Source: Rosa chinensis
Lineage: Eukaryota > Streptophyta > Magnoliopsida > Rosales > Rosaceae
Assembly (NCBI RefSeq): GCF_002994745.2
Contig: NC_037091.1
Span: 24,991,789 to 25,055,788, forward strand
Direction of reading: 5' to 3'
Length of the DNA stretch: 64,000 bases
Made by a program: the position numbers and the translations under genes. A model generated the notes under the pieces. The model had not been told where the DNA came from, made no database searches, and saw nothing but the letters and a program-made list of their open reading frames with translations. Below are positions 57,250 through 64,000 of this stretch, in pieces (the first letter of the stretch is position 1; every line of letters begins with the position of its first letter).

Positions 57250-59370
57250 GTTTCACTTGCCTAGCATATGTATATATGTAGCAATTTAATTGATGAGCAA
57301 TAAAATTAACGTTTGACACTAATACATAGGCATATTAGATATGATATCGAAATTATCAAATATTGTAGACATGCTTAGATTATAGAAATCGTTATTTGAA
57401 GCATGTAAACCATTTATATTAGCTCAAATTTAAAGAGCATAAGTGATAACTTATCTGGAGCCGTCCGAGAGTAATGCAAATATTGTAAGAAAACTGTAGT
57501 TGTCCAAATATAGGTGTGTATATTTTGGAGAGTAGCATCACATTGGAATCTGTAAGTGATATAGCCGGATCGAGTGATCGAGACTCCTCAAAATAGAAGA
57601 TAGATGTTAGCTCCCAGGGTGGCTAGTAAAAAAATATATAATTATGAGGAGTGTAAAGTTTGAGTGCAGCAAATGTATGATAATTTACCAAAGCCTCTAA
57701 CCAATTAATGTGGCTACCACACGTAAATTGCATGACGTAATTTGTGCAGTCATAGTATGTACTGTTCGAAATAGTACATATATGCCGTAATTAAAAGGTT
57801 ATGTAATCAAGCATAATAAGGTTTGAGAAATCATGCAATAGTAATAGAAATCATGTAATCATGCCTTTAAATAAGTATGTACTGCTGTGAGCATGCTTAA
57901 ATTGAATGCATGTGCATGCATTAGAACCTAGCTATCTCCACATATAAACTTTTTCAATCTTTGATGGAATAGGCAGAAGGATCCGTTATGAAATGGTAGC
58001 GTAACAGTAAGCATGCATAGTTGTGGGAAATCGTAAAAATAAAGTGTGATAGATGTGTTTGAACTGGGGCATGGGTGGCCGTGGGGCACAGCCTCAATTA
58101 TGAGCCAATGTGCTTGTGCAACACGTATAGGCAGAGAGAAAGACACCTTGTATGCATGGTGAAAGTTATAGGGCACGTGTAACCGTACCATGGACAAAGA
58201 AACCATATAGGTGTATGTATATCTAGTTGACTGATACGTGGTACTTATGTGAACAGATCACGTATAAAGAGAAAACATGAGGGATTGCATGCTTGAAATT
58301 TCAATTAAGTGTGAATGGGACAACTTAGCTTTGCATGGAGGGTTGTTCACCGAGCCAGTCAGTCAACTAAGCCGCCGGGGTCATGAACTCATGAAAGTGA
58401 ACAGGTCGTTGTGCGTTGGCCGGTTCCGAGAGAAGGTTGATGCATGGGTGTTCAAGGAAGCCCCCCCTTCCTATTAGACTACTGCGGAAGAGGTAGCTGA
58501 TGCCGGAGAAGAAAACAAATCTAAGCTCTCGGTGGAGTTTGACAAACTGCAGCCCGTAACTGTGATTGAGACGATGATGATCCCGGTGGGGGAGAGGTAA
58601 CGGAGGTCCCGGAAGAGTGTAGTTACCCAAAGTGCCGGAAAGATGGCACTTTGACAGTAGTCGTGCTCGAAACTGCTCAGGGCACCGAGAGCGGAGGAGG
58701 GTACCGGTAGTTGTAATGACCTCACCGAGAGCGGAGGAGGGTACCGGTCAGTGTAGTTGTCGGGGAATTCGTGGTGCTGGGAGCGACCCGGAGTCCTGGA
58801 TGATGATTAGGGTGCCGGAAACTGATGGCCTCGGTGAAGGGGGTCTTGAGTGGCTATGATCTCTGGGAAGAAGAGAATCCAGAAGGTCCCGGACGGGTAT
58901 GTGAGTACCCGAGATGACACATAGGACGAGGTCATGTTCACAATTGCTTGGAGCCTTTGGGCGAGTCGAGATGCTGCGTTGGCCGGACAGGTTGCTGACT
59001 CGGTATGTTTGCAGGCTGGATCCTGGGGTTGTCGATGATGATGACTTGAATTGTTGATGAATGGGTACCGGGTTAGGTTGTTGGTTACCGGGTGGTGATG
59101 AGGTGCTGGTATGAACTCACAAGATTAATGGTAGCTCTCAGTGGTGATAGCGGTACCTGGATTGCAATTGGGTTCGGGAACTGCCGATGCCGGCCGGGGT
59201 CCAGATAGGATCCGGGTCTTGCCTGTCGAGCGAGTTGAGTGAAAGTACCGGAGGCTTAGGGGTGGGGGTACCGCCCGCTAACTCAAGTACTCGTATGTAC
59301 TAATGTACCCGAACGGCTCATGGTACCCGGATGGCTTGTCTTCAAGGTCGGAGGTTCATACCCAAACATA
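57250..59370. other. Internal region of young element, no recognisable gene
   Basis: AT-rich up to 58260, then GC-richer with many ACCGG/GTACCGG words up to the PBS. Short open frames on both strands (58277-58477, 58474-58725, 58632-58859) show no domain. If the element once had gag-pol, nothing of it is readable here. Confidence 0.55.
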
Positions 59371-59375
59371 GGGTA

Positions 59376-59392
59376 CCCTCCTTCTAGCGCCA
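59376..59392 (-). other. Primer binding site
   Basis: On the minus strand TGGCGCTAGAAGGAGGG, one base from the LTR end; one change from the PBS at 10000-10016. Confidence 0.85.
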
Positions 59393-59393
59393 A

Positions 59394-59866
59394 TGTTTCT
59401 ACTGAAGAATACGGTACGAAAACTAAGTGTGGATCATGATGGGGAGAGAGAGAGAAAGGGACACAAGCATGTATAGTGGTTCACCTTGCCCTTGAGGCAA
59501 GGCTACGTCCACTTAGAGATTCTACTATGAGTGAGGTCAAGTGACCTTTGTAGTGATACAAGTGTGGGGATCATGGATCCATCCCCTCTAAGAAGGGGAG
59601 GACTTCCTCTTATAGCTAAAGGAAGTCCTCATCTAGTTTACATTTCCGATGTGGGACATAATACACATATTTACTTCTCTTGAAGCCTCTTGGAGAGCAT
59701 GGGAGGGTGGCCTCCCTATGAGGTACCGGCCGACCTCCACCATAGCGAAGTAGCTCGGGTGTCGGACTACCGGATGCATGTCGTAGGCGGGACTAGCCAT
59801 GTTGTGGGACCCACCAACGAGGTTGTTGATTATGCTTGGCGGTATGTAATATAGGTGGTATGTACA
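59394..59866 (-). repeat. 5' LTR (right) of young element
   Basis: 473 bp, ends GTATGTACA and is followed by TSD AGTGG. Confidence 0.95.
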
Positions 59867-60089
59867 AGTGGAATATGTAATTATCTGAAGAACTCAACAC
59901 TTACACTGCAAGCAAGCAATAACAACTCTGTAATCTACAAACCTTTATAGCTAGGAGCTCTACCTGTTTAGCAGAAGTAACATGATGAACTCGACGAGCA
60001 AAACCAACTCTAAGTGCCCAGTACTGTTTCTAACACCTCGGAACCTTTTGTTGCTATTTCTTAGAGAAAATTATCAAGCTGAAAGGAAC

Positions 60090-60480
60090 TCATCATACAA
60101 AGCCATCAGATCTGCATTACAGTCAAAGGAGATTGTGAGCAATTTGACCAGAATATAAGATAATCATAAGTAAACGACATGAGTAAACGATCAAAAATAT
60201 CAGTATGCAAATTCAAATCCGATTCCAACATCCACTCCTTGAAAAACAATAAGGCAAAAGGCCTGACTTGCAAATTGAAATGATGACCTGTAAGTATATC
60301 TTTATCTACCAGGGGGTCAAAAAAGATATGACTTGTGTTCTCATATTGATCACAAACTATACAACCGAAATACCTTGATAACCCTTTGTAGTTAATATAT
60401 CTCGTGTATGTAGGTAGCATGCTCTCCACAAAACAGACTTGAATATTCCCTATAACCCTTCCATTCCATAACACCTTCCA
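60090..60480 (-). pseudogene. LINE ORF2 zf-RVT fragment
   Basis: The minus-strand frame 60474-60106 reads GCIVCDQYENTSHIFFDPLVDKD at about 60300-60370, the Cys/His pattern of the zf-RVT domain near the C-terminus of plant LINE ORF2 proteins. It is followed by RPFALLFFKEWML and DRLLMSFTYDYLIFWSNCSQS. The Met is not a real start. No reverse transcriptase or poly(A) is attached, so it is a truncated scrap. Confidence 0.65.
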
Positions 60481-60680
60481 AAGTGAGATTAAAACGTCAC
60501 CAGACTAAGGGAGAAGCAAGCTGATTAAATGACATTGGTACCTCTTATTGGTACCTCAGATCAGTCAATTTGTCATGCTTCACTTTCATTAGTTTAAATG
60601 ACAAGGAAATGTATAGTTGATGCAATTGCTCTTTTTTGTTTAAGAATAAGAGATTCGAGAGAGATTGTAGAAAAAATTAG

Positions 60681-63230
60681 TGTAACGTCCCGTATCTTAA
60701 TTTACCCGTTTACTAGTCATTTGGACGGTAAACGACCTTTACTTTCACTTTTACTGTCGTGTCAGTACTTTTAGTGGCCCTAAAAGTTAACTTTTTGTTC
60801 AGGTCAAAATTTGAGAAAATGTTCTTCATGGAAGTTGTAGAGGACGTTAAACCGAGCACGTGCATACGTGGTACGTAAAAATCAGAGTTCGTATGCGAAA
60901 GTTATAAGTGAAAATATAAAAATTACTGTTCATGGTAAGTTTCTATAAATATAGGAAGTTACTGTGGTAAGTTGCCATTTTTGGAAACTTACCCAGTTTT
61001 TCTCTCTCTTCTTCCTCGATTATTTTCTCCTCTTCGGTCCGATTCTTCCTCCTCTGATTTCTTCCTTCTCCAGCCGACCCACGACCGAATCCGGGCACCA
61101 ACAAGCTCGCCTCTTCATCCTTGTCATGTCTGTGGTGGTGTTTTGCAGCGATTTGGCCGGAGGAGCTCGATTTTGAGCTATGAAGTTCACTGTAGCAGAT
61201 CGGGATTTTCATCGATTTCCGGCGATTCCGGTCGTCCCCGGCCACCAAACTGGCGTCGAAGGTTCGGTTTTTGCCGAGGATCATTTTGCCCCTAGCCTTG
61301 AGCCACGATTTGCAGTGTCGAGGTCGAATCGACGATTTCAAATTCTAGGGTTTTTGGGTTTTTCTGGAAAAATTTCAACGGCCAATTTCGATCACTTACA
61401 GGTAAAATTGGAACTTGTTGTAGTTGTGAAAAATGCTTGGACTGTGGAGTAGGTGGTGCTGCCAAAATTTGGTGACCATCGGAGGTGGTGGCCGCCGGCG
61501 CGTGGGGCCCACGTGCTGCCACTGTTGGTGGTGCGTGGAGGCGTGTAGGGTAGGTTTTTAATTCCTGTTTTAGCCAATTTAAATCCTATAAATGTTGTAG
61601 AGCTTGTATGTGAAGTTTGGTGAATTTTGGAAGAGTTTGGAATGGTTTGTGAATTTCCGAAGTTCGGAGTCTTGTGATTGAATTGTGGGAAATCCAGCCG
61701 TCGGATTTCCCTCGTTTTCATTGTGGAATATGTTAATTGAGGAATTGGTGTTGTGGGAGAGATTTGGGTTGAATTTGCGAAGTAATGGAGATAGGGATTT
61801 TCGGGTTTCGTTTAGGTTCGTAATTATTTTATTGGATTGCCGTTTACGGAAATATAATTGTGTACAGGGCAATGTCGCAGGCTACGGCTAAATGAAGGAA
61901 CTCGTTCGCATGGTCGCCCAATAGTACTGTGAGTGGACCTTTGCTTTTATATATGGATGCATGCAAATGTTTTTCCCGAATTAATTATTTATTTATTTAA
62001 TCCATGTTATTATATTTTGCTTTCGGGAAATTATTGTTGATTTGTCTTGATTTGATTTGGGAAATGAATTAGTGACTTAAATTATTGTTTTAATTTATCG
62101 AGCCTATTAAACGGATTTAAATATTTTATTATTAGGTCAATTGAATTTTCGAATTGAAGTTGTTATGCTCGATTTTGAATTTGTGATTTATGTGAAATTT
62201 CGTTGAAGTAATTTTTCGAGGTGATTTCTGGAATTAAGTATATTTCTATTCGTTGATTTGAGATTTTTGGAAAGATTTTCGAAATGGGATTTCGATGAAG
62301 TTTTTTCCCTATTTGTTTATCGACTTTCGGTTTTGGCATTAGGAATGCCTTGATGATGATCTAATTATTCTTTTAGCGTGTGGACACGCTGTTGATTTAT
62401 GTGACTTTTTACGGGAATTTCAGGGTACGGTTGGGAATCGTACCCGTGTTTTTGTTTTATTCGCGAGACTTATGGGGAAGCCTTATAGATTTACTGGATT
62501 TTGAATGGTTTTTACCCGCCATACCTGGGTCACCATATTTTATTGCTAGCTAGCCTATTAGTACTTCTCCCTGCTAACTATGTGTTCGTGGGTGAGTAGA
62601 GCAGAGCATGGGATGCTCCAGAGTGTGGGATGCTCCGACCTGAGCCTGGGAGGCTCCCTTCTTTCGTATGGTGATACTTCTTCCCCATATCTTATCGTTG
62701 CTTGACTAGCGAGGCTAGTCTGATTTTCACTGTAGCCAGCAGGGCTGGTCTTATCTTCTTGAGAAACGAGATTTCGGTTTTTACGATATATTTTTTGAAT
62801 GTTGTGACTAGTGAGGCTAGTCGGTTTATCGTTTTGAAATTCTTGGATTTAAAGCTAAATGTGTTTTCTAATTGTTGCATACATCGGTTTTTAAAGAGAA
62901 TAAATGTGGGAAAGTATGAAATCCTTTTTCTTCTAAATTGTTTATTTTTGTCCACTCACGCTAACGTTTTTCGTCTACTTTCCCCTGGGCCTTTCAGTTT
63001 CTAATGCCCATTTTGCAGGCGTTATTAGTTGAGGTCGGGCGTACATGGTTCGAGGCATCGTTGATGATTAGCTTCCGCACTTCTTCGTTTGGCTCTGATA
63101 TATTGTGAGTTAATGTTTTGGGTAATCCACTTTAGGGGTGAATCGCCCAATTCTCGGTAGAGTTATCTCTAAGGTGGGCCCCGCAGGGCCACCACAGATT
63201 TCAGGGTGAAATCTGGGGTGGGTCCTGTCA
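60681..63230 (+). mobile_element. Solo LTR (2.55 kb) of a long-LTR Ty3/Gypsy family
   Basis: It starts TGTAACGTCCCGTATC and ends GGTGGGTCCTGTCA, with an exact 5-bp duplication ATTAG (60676-60680 and 63231-63235). It is the same family as 10594-13414: they share the start, CCGGCCACCAAAC, the GTGAGTGGAC stretch, the hairpin cluster and the end. It is inserted in a Copia LTR. No internal domain. Confidence 0.94.
62335..62822 (+). repeat. Cluster of short hairpins in solo LTR
   Basis: Inverted repeats: 62335-62349 (GGCATT, AGG loop), 62375-62390 (AGCGTG, TGGA loop), 62423-62445 (GGGTACG..., TGGGA loop), 62604-62618 (GAGCA/TGCTC), 62621-62635 (GAGTG/TGCTC, wobbles), 62642-62656 (GAGCC/GGCTC), the last three with TGGGA loops. 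Then 62704-62720 (GACTAGC/GCTAGTC), 62735-62749 (GCCAGC/GCTGGT) and 62806-62822 (GACTAGT/GCTAGTC) follow with GAG or AGG loops. Confidence 0.82.
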
Positions 63231-63398
63231 ATTAGTGTGTCTATTCATTGATAATAAGAGCCTTATATATAGGGATTAGAAAGTACAATTTCTTGGAGTA
63301 CAAGGATTCCTATTCTAACTTGAAGTAGGAATTCTCTCCTATTACAACTATAGAACTAATCCTAGTTTGACAAGGCACACTAAAGTCAACATCCTTCA

Positions 63399-64000
63399 AT
63401 AGTCCCCCTTGTTCCGCTCAAACTTGGTGATAACACTTCAAACATTGCCTTGTTAAAAACCTTGCTCAAGTAATAAAAACTTTGTGGGACAAAAACAACC
63501 TCGAGAAGGAGAAAAAGAGTACACCACGTTCTTCACTCTTTGAGATCAAACATGTAGACATCATACCTCCCCCTGATGAGAACATCTCCCCTTGATTGCT
63601 ATAATCATGGGAGTTTGGATAACTTTCTCAATCCGATACTCTTCACATGTATCTCGAAGGTGGATTTAGGTAATTAACGACTTAGTGAATAAGTATGCTA
63701 CATTATCTCTGATCAGATTTGATTCACTTCAATCTTTAGAAGTGCTTGTTGTTACTGATTATAAAAGAACTCAGGCAATATATGCTTGGTGTTGTCGCCC
63801 TTGATGAAACCTAACTTCATTTATTCAATACAAGCTGCATTATCCTCATAAATGCAAATAGGTTTATCTGTTGTAGACTTCAAACCATAAGTTCCTCGAA
63901 TATGTCCAATGTCAGTTTTGGACATATTCAGACAACAGATTTCTGTCATTTTAATTGAAAATAAACAATAGAACTTTATGAATATATGTTGTTCAGGCTC
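63399..64000 (-). pseudogene. Copia RNase H 3' end and 3' UTR, runs off the window
   Basis: On the minus strand IRGTYGLKSTTDKPICIYEDNAACIE is readable near 63820-63890, interrupted by a stop, then GDNTKHILPEFFY near 63760 and LPKSTFEIHVKSIG near 63640. It is followed by a 3' UTR and the polypurine tract next to the LTR. It belongs to the same lineage as the Copia element at 36413. The upstream part lies beyond 64000. Confidence 0.82.

Larger units (their letters stand above)
54060..59866 (-). mobile_element. Young non-autonomous LTR retrotransposon with internal minisatellite
   Basis: 5.8 kb, two 473-bp LTRs with five differences by eye, exact 5-bp TSD AGTGG (54055-54059 and 59867-59871). 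The PBS on the minus strand next to the right LTR fixes the orientation as minus; the polypurine tract is beside the left LTR. No gag or pol is recognisable in 4.86 kb of internal DNA. The PBS is shared with the Tat-type element at 10000, so it is likely a Tat-derived non-autonomous element moved by enzymes made elsewhere. Confidence 0.93.
60637..63398 (-). repeat. 3' LTR of minus-strand Copia element, split by a solo LTR
   Basis: The two pieces 60637-60680 and 63236-63398 form an LTR of about 207 bp that starts (minus strand) TGAAGGATGTTGAC after the polypurine tract AACAAGGGGGACTAT and ends CTTAAACA. It is interrupted by the solo LTR at 60681-63230 and its TSD. Confidence 0.78.

Noticed and set aside
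60964..61522. Several open frames of 70-132 codons on both strands
   Set aside because: All lie in the 5' part of the solo LTR at 60681-63230 and overlap one another.

Overview
This window is plant nuclear DNA that consists almost entirely of transposable elements (TEs). The evidence is Ty1/Copia and Ty3/Gypsy remnants with plant-type primer binding sites, a Mutator-like (MULE) transposon with plant-type domains, hAT and MULE miniature elements, LINE fragments, spliceosomal introns and AT-rich spacers. A eudicot is likely, but the species cannot be read from the sequence. I found no host gene, rRNA, tRNA or CRISPR array. Almost every coding stretch is a broken TE gene.

Layout. 0-10 kb: a LINE-like tail, two hAT-type and two MULE-type miniature elements with target-site duplications (TSDs), an internally deleted Copia element (4517-7598), and a minus-strand LINE fragment. 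9.7-20.7 kb: rearranged Ty3/Gypsy Tat-lineage material in the order LTR/PBS, integrase, antisense extra ORF, gag, protease, reverse transcriptase. Its integrase is split by a 2.8 kb solo LTR with a perfect TSD (10594-13414). 20.7-25.8 kb: a minus-strand Copia scrap, then a non-autonomous LTR element (21467-25798) with two unrecognised ORFs. 25.8-36.4 kb: inverted-repeat elements, microsatellites and a five-copy ~929 bp tandem array (27754-32395). 36.4-47.1 kb: a nested stack. A Copia element is split by a minus-oriented ~2.8 kb solo LTR, which is itself split by a Tat-type element (38334-44335) with an antisense ORF, a 57-bp minisatellite and an internal duplication. 47.1-52.5 kb: a complete-length but pseudogenised MULE (47143-52456). 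54.1-59.9 kb: a young minus-oriented LTR element (54060-59866) without recognisable gag-pol, carrying a ~41-copy 37-bp minisatellite with higher-order structure. 60.1-64 kb: a LINE scrap and the 3' end of a Copia element whose LTR is split by another 2.55 kb solo LTR (60681-63230).

How parts relate. Exact TSDs give the insertion order in several places. Three solo LTRs of related long-LTR Gypsy families lie in three different older elements. All three carry clusters of short inverted repeats whose stems covary or keep G-T wobbles between copies. This is the observation I find least explained by known TE anatomy. The two Tat-type antisense ORFs (Transposase_28-like plus a coiled coil), one with a canonical intron on the strand opposite its element, are the next most interesting signal.
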